Part shown: positions 11,379-23,300 of the stretch, one piece after another
How the letters are laid out: each line of letters starts with the position of its first letter
Position numbering within the stretch: the stretch's first letter is position 1
From: Asterella californica
Lineage: Eukaryota; Streptophyta; Marchantiopsida; Marchantiales; Aytoniaceae
Assembly (NCBI GenBank): GCA_036924285.1
Contig: JAYKYS010000007.1
Location: forward strand, 17,484,001 to 17,548,000
Reading direction: 5' to 3'
Length of the DNA stretch: 64,000 bases
Translations under genes and position numbers: made by a program
The notes under the pieces: generated by a model
What the model was told of the DNA's origin: nothing
What the model saw: the letters and a program-made list of their open reading frames with translations, nothing else
The model's database searches: none

Positions 11379-14300
11379 GTAAGACCTTTCACTCAGGAAT
11401 TTCCTTTTTACGACGAAAATCTTCTCGGTGCGCTTTTTGAGGGCGTTACGTGTTATTGGTTCTCAGAAGCCTAAGAATCTGAAATTAACAAAGGATTTGC
11501 ATATAATAGTGCTAAAGCTTCAATACATTTATTGATGCCGCGGCCCTCGTTGGTAGTACCGGACCGCAAAGGCGTCTTTGGCGTCTTTGGAGGTTCAAAA
11601 TCGCCTACTAGAGTGAAACTGACAGCACCTCATACGTTTCTTGGATGTTTCAAGGTATCCTAAGCACTATCAGAATATGTCAGGACTTGCAGCATGCGGA
11701 GATCTAGTTGAATGTTTTTAGTTTCTGTACTTTACCACCATTTGAAAGTTGCAGGTCAGTCCTACAAATTTTACTCTGATCACGCTATAGGTTTCACTCA
11801 AAATATGTTCCGTTCTTCTGGTTTATTCCCAATGAATTTGATGGGTTTGAAGTGAAATAAAGAACCGTGAGATGATTCCCAGTCGTGATAAAACGCAGGA
11901 AAGGTCGGCGCTTGAAACAGGTTGAAATGCTGGGTAATATTTTTCTGGTGCAGGAGAGAAATCGACACCATACAGGCTTGTTCTTCTTAGAACTGGTTCA
12001 CTCTGGCGCTTGGCCCTAACTAAGTCGTTTGAGATTGAATCTTTGTTGGTGGGTGCGCTGCACTATGCGCTGTTGCTGGAAAACTTATGGATAGTAGGGC
12101 ACCCATCGTCTGCTTAAAGTGATCAGTAAGAGGCGACACATAGAGACCATACTAACCAGATCGGCGACATTGTTTTCTTTACTTCACGGTTCCGCTTGAG
12201 AGTGATTGCATGACTTTATATGCGTCCATGTACATTCTGCTTTACCCGTGTCCCATTATACATATGTTTGTTACAGACGTTGGTCCGCATTTTGGTTACA
12301 AACATTTTCTAACTTTTCCTCTTTGCAAAAATACGTTCTTCAGTTAATACCTATGTCTGGCTCCTCCCTGTATCACTCACTAAATCTGTGCTCCTCAACT
12401 CACTTCAACTAACTCTCTGCTGCGCTGGATTCTTTGGCTATCTTTATCTACGTTTTGCCTTGATAGCCTTCGCTTATTTCAAGATTGTATTATACAAAGC
12501 TAGTTTGTCTTCATTTCTGCATGGGGGTTATCTTTGGTTTCTACATTAGAAGCGATCAGACTGCAGCAGTACATATTGCATTTGTTTTCGTGTCATTGTT
12601 CTGTCACATTCGACTTCATACCAAGGGGAACCTTTTCTGGAAATGTGCTTCGCACTACACATTCCCATCGGCACACCCTCCGGTTATAAAATAATTCGCT
12701 AACTCCAGTCGGCATTGTTAGCGCACATTCGGCCCCTAATTGCTTCTTACTATATACTTGGCTGGGCTAATGATACCCCTATACTAGAGAGTGGTCCTTG
12801 AGCTTATCTGCCATTCTCGACGTGTGAAGATAACTTTTCCTCTTTGCTACTCACAATGTACTTCTCTGGGTTCACTTGGTTTTTGGGGTTACCTACAGTG
12901 TGTCAGCGTGGTCCTTGGTTCGAACTACTATACTCATGTACCAACATACATTCGTTTGTTCCAGATTTCATACGAAGGTTTAATGTAGTCATTACATGTA
13001 CCCCTTTCGTCAGTCTGGGTGACGTTGCTAAGCGGTTCAGTATATGGCAACGATGTTCTCTGGAAAACTTTTCCTCCTGTTTCGAGTTTCAAGGTGGCCG
13101 TACCAATTTTGGCTTGATCTCACTTGAGCAGCTGCTTTGGTCTTCGATTTTGTCCAGATTAAACTGGTCTTGCATTGCTGCGCTAATACCCATAGCAAAG
13201 TAAATAAAGATACATGCTTGTACTTCAGCACCAGCAGTTTAGATGAGCTTCAGTACAAACTGTTCCCAGTCGCTCTTATATTACTTTCCAGAAAGTTGAC
13301 TGTACTGTTAAAACTGTAGTCAGTTGCATAGTGGTAGAACTGATCTCATCACAGATCGATACTGAGCTTGTGAGAACTACCATACAGTTCTTAGGGCATG
13401 CAGGGGGATCAGACATATGACGTTTTTTTTTCTGGTCTATGGAACCTTATAGGTACATATCATCTGTCGTTACCTGTCGGCTAACTCCTCATGAATAATA
13501 AGTACTACTCAGTACCTAAGTGCATCAGTGATGGACGGGCAAATACAGGCGCTTCTTTTACTACCTCTGTCTGCCTTCTCCTGTATTCACTCGCTAAATC
13601 CGTGCTCCTCAAGTCCTGCATTAGATTCTATGGTTATCGGTATCTACGTTCTGCTTGGATAGCCTTCGTTTCTTGCAATGGTTTCTATGGTTAGCGGTAT
13701 CTACGTTTTGCTTTGATAACCTTCGCTTCTTTCAACATTGCGTAGACAAATCTAGTTTGTCTTCATTTCTGCATGGGGGTTTGCAGTTAGCCTTTGAAGC
13801 ATACTGCATTTTTTCTCTTGTCATTGTCTACTCGAATTCGGCTACATACCGAGGGGAACCTATTCTGGAAATGTGCTTCGCACTACAAATTTCCATCGGC
13901 ACAACCTCAGGTTATATAACAATTCGCTAACTCCTCTCGGCATTGTTAGCGCACATTCGGCCCCTAATTGATTCTCACTATGTACTTGGCTGGGCTAATT
14001 GCGTGATACCCTATACTAGAGAGTGGTCCTTGAGCATATCTGCCATTCTCGACGTATGAAGACAACTCCTCATGAATAATGTTCCAGTGACCTGCACATC
14101 TGTGATACAGATGTATCACAGATGTGCAGGTCATTGTCCGTAATTGTTGATTTACAGCGATTAAGTTCTACGGTTCATGCATCTAACCAGTGGAGAAACA
14201 TATGCCATGTTAGAGCGGAACACGTACTGGACTAGATGCGCGATCCGAAATGTCTATGTTATTTCTGGTCTCTACTTTCCTCATTCGGTTTCTTTTCCTT

Positions 14301-17300
14301 CTCATCTGTCGATGCTCTTGCAGTTGCAGAGTTTCTCATGAGTCTTTCATCGTTCTTTGTACCGTTCCCACGGTCTACTACTGCGGGGCAGCTCCATTGG
14401 TTGGTATGAATCCCACCATGACAGTGGTCCATCCCCGCACGGCCTAGTAATGTCGGGCAGCCCTGATTAGGGTGACCTCACAGGGGCGAACTTAAGGTGT
14501 CTACAATCTCTGTGTGCTCATTTGTTGTTTCCTTCGATGTCTGCACCCTTGCTGGATGGTTGTGTTCGTGTTCTGTAAAGTCCTTACCCCACTGTCTCTG
14601 GACTGGTGGAATCACGGTTCCACTAGTAAGGTTGCGAGTCGAATTATGTAGATGGAGAGACATTTCCATCTTTTGAAACTGGTTTCGTGGGCCTACCTCT
14701 GCAGCCTAGAGCTAGAGCTGCTAGACTGTTCGCTGGGGCAAGCCGGTGATATATCTTTGGTGGGTAACAAGTGGACCTTTTTAGGTTCTCAACCGCGTGG
14801 GGGCAGCGCCGCCGCCGCAAACCCCAGCGCGTCGCCCCGTCCATGCATGCGTAGCTTTAATGTGTCGGTCATTCAGGGGAGTTAAATTATCACGTCAGTT
14901 GTCTCTACAACCATTAAGTAAAGCAGTAAATATGATGTGTAGACATTGGTTTTCGCTTCTTTATTGATTGAGCTACGTATCAATTCAGCCACAATCGTAT
15001 TTGTCATTCTTTTCACACGCTTTTGACCTTAATGTTTCCGCAGGTGGGATTTTTGTACCTGCGGTATGTTGGTGATCCAAGAAGTCTGTGGGGCTGGTTC
15101 GAGCAGTACGTCACTGACGAGGAGGTCTGACTTTCCCTGGCTCACGTACTTTCTTAAATACCTACTCCCGTCTTTATATTCTGGCATGTTACCAACGTTC
15201 TGTCCTCTGATGGAAATTCTGAGCCGTTTTCTTCTAGATTCTAGTCCCTTCGAATATAATTTGCGTAAAAGGATATCGGGAGAACCTTGGGACGGGAGAT
15301 ATTATCCAGTTAGTCTTGAGTCCAGATTTCGAATATGGTTGTAAAAGGATTGCAAGTAGTAGGCCGGGTTCAGAACTGTTATTATTATTGTTAGGCCGAG
15401 TTCGTAATTACTTCGTTGCCACAGATACATTCAACCTGAAGTTAACACGCAATTGCTGCATTCAGGACTCGCCTCACTGACATCGAGATTTTACTAAATT
15501 CATTTGGTCACGACCTCTATTCTCCTTACTATGTACTTCTCTGAGTTCAGTATTTTCGTGTAACTTCAAGTGTGAGTTGGTAGTTCTTGCATCGCGCTGC
15601 TATCCACATGTACCGACATATGTTTTATTCGGTCTGCTGCCATCTGCTGCCAAGCTCACTGATCTCCCACTACACAAAGACTGAAGTTTGCCCTCAGATG
15701 TTCGCGGAACTGAACAGAAACTCCTGGACCGACAAGGCCCTGCTGAGTTGGAGAAGTCCTCAATTTCGTTTGATCACTTCGCCTACTCATCTATAGCCTA
15801 ACCCTCCCTGTTCGGTGCTGATGAAGTCAGAGAGCAGGTTGAGGTGCATGCGACGAGAGAGTGTTCTGTTGCATGCTCTGCGTGTACCTTGTGTTGGTTA
15901 AGTTCTTGAGTGTACACCCACTCACTACCTACAGCTGCGTCAGTGACTTTTATGCACCAAATTGTTCGTATATTCTTCTGACTGACTTCTTTGGTTGGGA
16001 GAATTGCCTCTAACCTCTACCTTCTTCATAGTTGACAATCTGGTGTTGTGTAAATGCTGGTCCGATTATTCCTGTATGCCTCATGTTTGCTTCTCCAGAC
16101 GATGCATATTGTGTTTTTTTACGTTTATGTTTGTCATTTTCTAGATAACTCGCCCTTCATGCACTATGTTTTCCGGCTTATCGCTCTATATTACAGTTAT
16201 AGCTGCTCTCTCGCTCAGATCGTTAGGCTTCGAATTTTGTAATTGTCTTCTGTCCTGCACCTACCTCAGGTGGGGCCAAGGGGAAATGTCGGGCCAAGGG
16301 GAAGCCAAGCCACCTACACATTTCCCCTTGGCCCGACCTCGGTTATATACATTCGCTAACTTCTCAAATCGGCCCCTAAGTGATTCTCAGTTTACTTGGC
16401 TTGGATAATTGCCTGATACCCCTATACTAGAGAGTGGTCCTTGAGCATATCTGCCATTCTCGACGTACGAAGATAACTTCTAAAACCACTATTGTGGTAA
16501 TTGGGTTCTTGAGTGTACACCTACTCAGTGCCTAAATGCGTCAGTGATGGACGGGCAAATACAGGCTCCTCTTTTACTACCTCTGTCTGCCTTCTCCTCT
16601 ATTCACTAACTAAATCCGTTATCGGTATTTCGTTCTGCTTGGATAACCTTCGTTTCTTGCAATGGATTCTATGGTTCAGCGCTATCTACGTTTTGATTTC
16701 ATAACCTTCGCTTCTTCCAACATTGCAGTAGACAAATCTAGTTTGTCTTCAGTTCGGCAAGGGGTTTGCATTTAGCCTTTGAAGCATGCTGCATTCGTTC
16801 TCTTGTCGTTGTCTACTTGAATTCGACGGCATACCACGGGGAACCTATTCTGGAAATGTGCTTCGCACTACACATTTCTATCGGCACACCCTCTGGTTAT
16901 ATAACAATTCGCTAACCCCGCTTGGCATTGTTAGCGCACATTCGGCCCCTAATTGATTCTCACTGTGTACTTGGCTGGACTAGTTGCGTAATACCCTTAT
17001 ACTAGAGAGTGGTCCTTGAGCATATCTACCATTCTCGACGTATGAAGATAACTCTCTCCTGCGCTGGATTCTTTGGCTATCTGTATCTACGTTTTGCCTT
17101 CATAACCTTCGCTTATTTCAATATTGTATTACTCAGTGCTAGTTTGTTTTCATTTCAGCATGGGGGTTCACATTGGTTTTTGCATTAGAAGCGATCAGAC
17201 TGCATCAGTACGTACTGCATTTGTTTTCTTGTCATTGCTCTGTCGCATTCGACTTCATACCAAGGGGAACCTTTTCTGGATGCCCTCGGATGTCCCGGAA

Positions 17301-20300
17301 CTGAACAGAAACTCCTGGACCGACAAGGCCCTGATGAGTATACATGCTTATGTGTATAAAATGTCATGCATGTATGTATTTGAGAGAGAAAGGAGTTTTA
17401 GGAACAAATCTTTGGGACAGAAGGCTGAATCTCAGCGGATCGTAGCAGCAAGGCTACTCTGCCACTTACAATACCTCTTCCCATATTTAAGTTGTCTGCA
17501 AAGGATTCATCTCCCCGTGTTAGGGTCTTGCAATATACATAGAATGTGTGGTTAGGATGAATAGGTTGCCTTGTTAGGGTCCTTGCAAAGACTCTAATAC
17601 ACATAGACTGTGTGATTAGGATTAGTGAAGGCACTGGAATCTTAGCGTGCCGCTTTACGCGTGATTAGGATGAGTGAAGGCACGGGAATCTTAGTGAGTC
17701 GGTTAAGTCTTCATCTGATTGACTATTTTTCCTACTCATCTACAGCCTAAACCTCTCTGTTGGGTGCTGATGAAGTTAGAGAGCAGGTTGAGGTGCATGC
17801 GACGGGAGTGTGTTCTGCTGCATGCTCCGAGTGTATATTGTGGTGATTAGGTTCTTGAGTGTACACCTACTCAGTACCTAAATGCATCAGTGATGAATGG
17901 GCAAAAATACATCCTTCAGTGAATACCTCTTTCTGGCAAGGCTAGTTTGTCTTCATTTCTGCATGGGGGTTAAATTTTGTTTTTACATTAGAAGCGATCA
18001 GACTGCAGCAGTACATATTGCATTTGTTTTCTTGTCATTGCTCTGTCACATTCAACTTCATACCAAGGGGAACCTTTTTGGAAATGTGCTTCGCGTTACA
18101 CATTCCCATCGGCACACCCTACGGTTATAAAATAATTCGCTAACTCCAGTCGGCATGTTAGCGCACATTCGGCCCCTAATTGATTCTCACTGTGTACTTG
18201 GCTTGGCTAACTGCGTGATACCCCTATACTAGAGAGTGGCCCTTGAGGATATCTGCCATTCTCGACGCATGAAGATAACTCCAGTCGGATAACCTTCGTT
18301 TCTTGCAATGGATCTATGGTTTAGCGCTATCTACGCTTTGATCGGATAACCTTCGCTTCTTTCAACGTTGCAGTAGACAAATCTAGTTCGTCTTCATTTC
18401 TGCATGGGGGTTTGCATTTAGCCTTTGAAGCATACTGCATTTGTTCTCTTGTCTTGTCTACTCGAATTCGACTACATACCGAGGGGAACCTATTCTGGAA
18501 ATGTGGTTTGCACTACACGTTTCCATCGGCACACCTTCCGGTTATATAACAATTTGCTAACTCCGTGTGGCATTGTTAGCGCACATTCGACCCCTAATTG
18601 ATTCTCACTGTGTACTTGGCTGGACTAATTGCGTGATACCCCTATACTAGAGAGTGGTCCTTGAGCATATCTGCGATTCTCGACGATAATCTCACTTCCG
18701 ACTTTTGTACACTAACTCTTTCTTTGCGGTTTTTGTGATCCCATACTTTATTCGCCATTGAGGCTCTGTACTGATTTCACTCTTACTGTATTTTAGCCCA
18801 GGTTTTCAGTTCTGCATTGGATTTCTTGATTCCGTTTCGATCAACATGCACTGCATACTCTGCATTCACGGATTTGCACTTTTATACCCAGGGGTACCAT
18901 CTCAGATAATGTGCGCCGCACTTCAGATTCCACTAGTCAGTCTCCTCAGGTGACAGCGTTACGCTAACTTGACGCTCCAAGATTGCACACAGGCTACCTT
19001 TCCTTTTCTAGAACTTCCTATGTATTTCAATGGGTTCTTATACTGGGTGCTACCTCTGTCTTTGAGCGTGGTTTTAGCTGAGCTGCCATTCTCCCTGACG
19101 AATCATATATTCATTCGGTCCCTTCCATTCTAGCTTGCCCAGGCTAGAAGATTCACACCTACTCTTGCTGAATGTGCTGTGTCCCCGAATTTTCTGCTGC
19201 ATTAGCAGTGTCATACGCATAAATTAGTTTCTAGTTCATCTAGTACAGGTCACCTTTATTGTTCTTCCATACCATGGGGCCCTGTTTTCTGAAATTTTCT
19301 GTTTTGCTACACATCCCCAACTTAAGGAAATTTCCGCTCAAAAAGTGCACAATTTTGCGTACATTCACCGCTTCATTCTTGTTGCTCTATTGTTCTGTGG
19401 GTTCTTCATTCATGGGCTATCGTAAGTGTATGTGGGTAATCAGATAGTTGTCCTAGTGTATGCTTCTTGTTTGAGCGCACCTTCTTCATTCACTTCTTGT
19501 TCTTTGCTTGATACGGAATTGCCCTCATATATTCCAGACTCGATGCACGGGACGGTAGGAGTTTCTACTGTTGGTCATGCATTCATTCTGTCCCTTCCAT
19601 GTCAGCTCCATTAGGATTCATGTACTCTTGATGAGTTCTACTCAGTTCTAGAATCACATTTCCGTACACATTAGATGGATCATCCGCATCCGCATCTGTA
19701 TTGTTCTTCAGTAACAAGGGTTGTTTCTGGTTTGCAACACATTCCCGCTATTCTGTACCAGGTTAGAGATTTTCGCTAAACCAAATGAACAATTTAGCGA
19801 ACATTCACGTTTTGCTATGTACTTCTCTGGGTTCGGCATCGTCCAGCCGGGCGTGGGGTCAACGGTAGAAAGCCTACGGCATGCAATTCTTGATGAGTAC
19901 ATCTTCTCTGGTTGGAAGACTTGGACAAGGAATGTATCAGAAATTTTGTGAGAATCAGACCTATCAGAGAAGCTCTGGAACATGTCTGAACTCGAAATGA
20001 GGAGACTGAAGAGGCAGTGGGCAGGCTTTACGACCAGATGGAGGTATCACAAAAATCATCTTTCTCCTTGACGAGAGTTTATCCGAAAGAACCTGGCTTC
20101 AAGACCTACCTTAGAGGTAACCGTACCCTGGGTGCCAGGTACTAGGCTGAAGTTACCTACTAGTTCTTGGAGCAGGTAGCATCCCTCTGAACACCAGGAT
20201 TAATAAGATGAGCCAACAGGATAAGGTGTGTAGTCTCTGTGACGAAGTTATTGTGCATTGTCTGTTGGACTATTCAGTGACGTAAGCTGATACATCGGAG

Positions 20301-23300
20301 CTGTTTACAAGATTCAGTCGCCTGTGGTCAAAACCCAAAGCAGCTGCCATGTTGTACAACTCTTTCTGCAGCAGCCTGACAAAGTGGCTTCTATCGATGA
20401 TCTAGTTACATCCTTCCTGGCTGAAACTTGGAAGGTGAGGACGTTGCGGACACCACTTGGGGCAGGATAGTTAAACAAGCCAAGAAATGGACAACGAACA
20501 TAGCAGGAATATGGGAGTAGCAGACCTATCGGTGATGGAACATGTCTGAACTCAAAATGCATAAGATACTGGCAATGGGCAATCTTTCCCGACATAAGAC
20601 CGATGGAGGCATCAGAAAAATCGTCCTTGACGAGAGTCTACCCGGAAGAACCTGTCTTCAAGACCTACTTTAGAAGAACCCCTACCCTAGGTATTGGGTT
20701 GAAGGTGCACGTGAGACTGTGTAATACTCTCCAGAACAAACTTAATGAGTGGACTACGAAAGCTCATACGATCGGGTAGTTAAATCCTTCGAAACTTGTA
20801 AGTTTTAAGACGAATGTCACCTACGGTAAGTCGTCTTATTACTTGAGTAAGTCTCCTCTTCCTCATGTACCTGTCTCTACTGCTTTCTCTTCTTGTCAAC
20901 CCATCCTTGTTTCTAACAAGGTCCAGCCAGGGCGCGGGGTCTCTGGTCGAAAGGCTACGACATGCAGTTCTTAATGAGTACATCTTCTCTTGGTTCCCCT
21001 TGACAGGAGGCGGGAGGAATTTGGTGTAGAATCACTGGAAGACCGAAGGGGCATAGCGAAGCTCAAGTGGTGATGGCAGTTGGAGCAATTAGATCCTAGC
21101 AGATACCCAAAGAAGGTTTCTAACACCATTTGGGTGCAGGCTAGGGCAGTTAAACAAGCCAAGACTTGGACAAGAAGATAGTAGCAATTTTGAGAGTATC
21201 AGACCTATCAAGAACCTCTGGAGCATGTCTGAACTCTGAGTGGAGACGACTGTGGAAGAGGCAATAGGCAGACTTCTCGACATAAACAGAGATGGATGAT
21301 AAAAAGTTCTTCTTTCTCCTTGACGAGAGTCTACGCAGGAGAACCTGGCTGCAAGGTCGGCCGACCTTAGAGGAATCCCTACCCTAGGTACCAGGTTAAG
21401 TCTAAATTTCGAGCAAGTAGCATTCCCTTGAAAATCTGGAAGAATGAGATGAGCCAGCAGCGTATGGCGTGTACTCTCTGTGAAGGTGGGGACGAAGATA
21501 TTGTGCATAATCTGTTAGCTCTGAAAAATAGAATGCCCTCATAACCAACTTATTCAGCTACATACCAAAGCTGATACCATCGCAGCTGTTTCTGCAAGAT
21601 TCAGTCGCCTGGAGTCGAAATGCAAAGCAGCTGCCTTGGTATCCAACACTTTTCGGGGACAGCCTGGCAGCGTCTCTTCTGTTAATGATCTAGTTAAATC
21701 CTTCCTGGCTCAAAACTGGAAGCTGAGGACCAATGTCCTTTACGGTAAGTAGTCTTACTACTTGAGTTAGCCTCCCCTCCCTCAGGTAGCTGTCTCTTGT
21801 TCTTTGTCTTCCTCTGAACCCAATCTCGTTTCTGACATCGTTCAGCTAGTGCGCGGGGTCTATGCTCGAGAGGCTAGGGCATGCAATAGTTAATGACTAA
21901 ATCTCCTCTGGGCTTGATTTTCGCATGGTACCTTTTAGGTGTATGTGGGTAGTTCTTGCATTTCGCTGCTGTCCACATAGACGGAGATAGATGCCGCGTT
22001 ACTTACTTTGTACTTATCTGGTTCATGGGCACGCCATTCCGTTGTAGATATTGGCCAACTGCAGACTGCAAGTTAGCACATTCTGCCCCTATTCGCTACT
22101 AGGTTCTTTGGTTCTATCTGTCATTCCGAATGTATGTACTGCTCTGGTTTAGAAATATTTTGTGACCTTTAGTGTGTTAGGAGAGTTCTTGCGTAGAACC
22201 GCTATACTCATGGACTGACATAGACCGAGATAGATCTCTCTAGGTCCCAAATTCACGGGTTATGTGGTATGTCTAAACCGGCTCTTACACCGTTCTGTAC
22301 ATAGTTCCTTATAAACGTAGGGTTATATCTATCAGCAGAAAGCTACTCCAGTGTTGTGTCCTTCCTACTTCCGGGCGCTCCGTGTTCGAACTGATATGAT
22401 GTCAGAGCAAAGACTAAACGAGGTACAGATCGTTGTACGGCGGTAGTCAGCACGATGGACGCTTGTTTTCTCTAGAGCATTGTTATTTCTCCGGACTCCC
22501 CCCAATGCCTCTGCTAATCCTTTAACCTAGCAATTCCTTCTCTTGTAGTACCAAGGGCCGTATGCAGATCCAGCGGTATTGGTCATATGAGTGAGTGTTA
22601 GAGGTTCGGGGAGTTTCCAGAATATTTCCCCTTCCTGTTGATCGATATACTCGTCATCATGTAAAGAGTCGCAAGACCTCTACTTTGTTGTCAAGTATCA
22701 GCAGTACAGTGCGATTACAGTTCGTTGAATACGTCACTGTCGTTTACGTCAAGCGTCGGATGATCAGTGTTGGATACCTACGTTTAGCGGATTCTTTTGC
22801 AACTGATCAGATAGGTTGACGGGCTGGGCACTCGAGAATAGTATAGATTTCTATGACCACTAGATCGGTACATATATATATGGGTTCATTTACCGTGGAT
22901 CAATATATATATATGGGTTCATTTACCACTACCAGGGGGGTACCAGCTTGGGAATGTGCTCTTCCTACACATTTCTTATTGGACCATCCTCGGTTATTAA
23001 TAATTTTGCTGACTTCTTAAACCAAATTAGCATACATGTTCACTACTCCTTGTTACTCACCTTGTACTTATACGGGTTCATAATTATTGGGGGTTACCTT
23101 AAATGTGCGGGGGAAGTCAGTGTTTCCACTGAAAACTGCTTCAACCGTGTATCAATATATATATGGGTTCAAAACTGTTTGGGGGGTTACCCAGGTGTGC
23201 GAGGGAAGTTACTGTTTCGTCAGAAAACTGCTTTACCCGTGTACCAATATATATATATAGATATTCCTCTAAGTTATCGAATGCATTTTCAAGTAAGAAA

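Larger units (their letters stand above)
11379..15043 (+). other. PRP38B intron 1
   Basis: 3,665 bp, GT..TTTCCGCAG. It contains two family A repeat units and the 46-bp palindrome at 14088-14133. No independent gene is recognised inside it. Confidence 0.85.
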
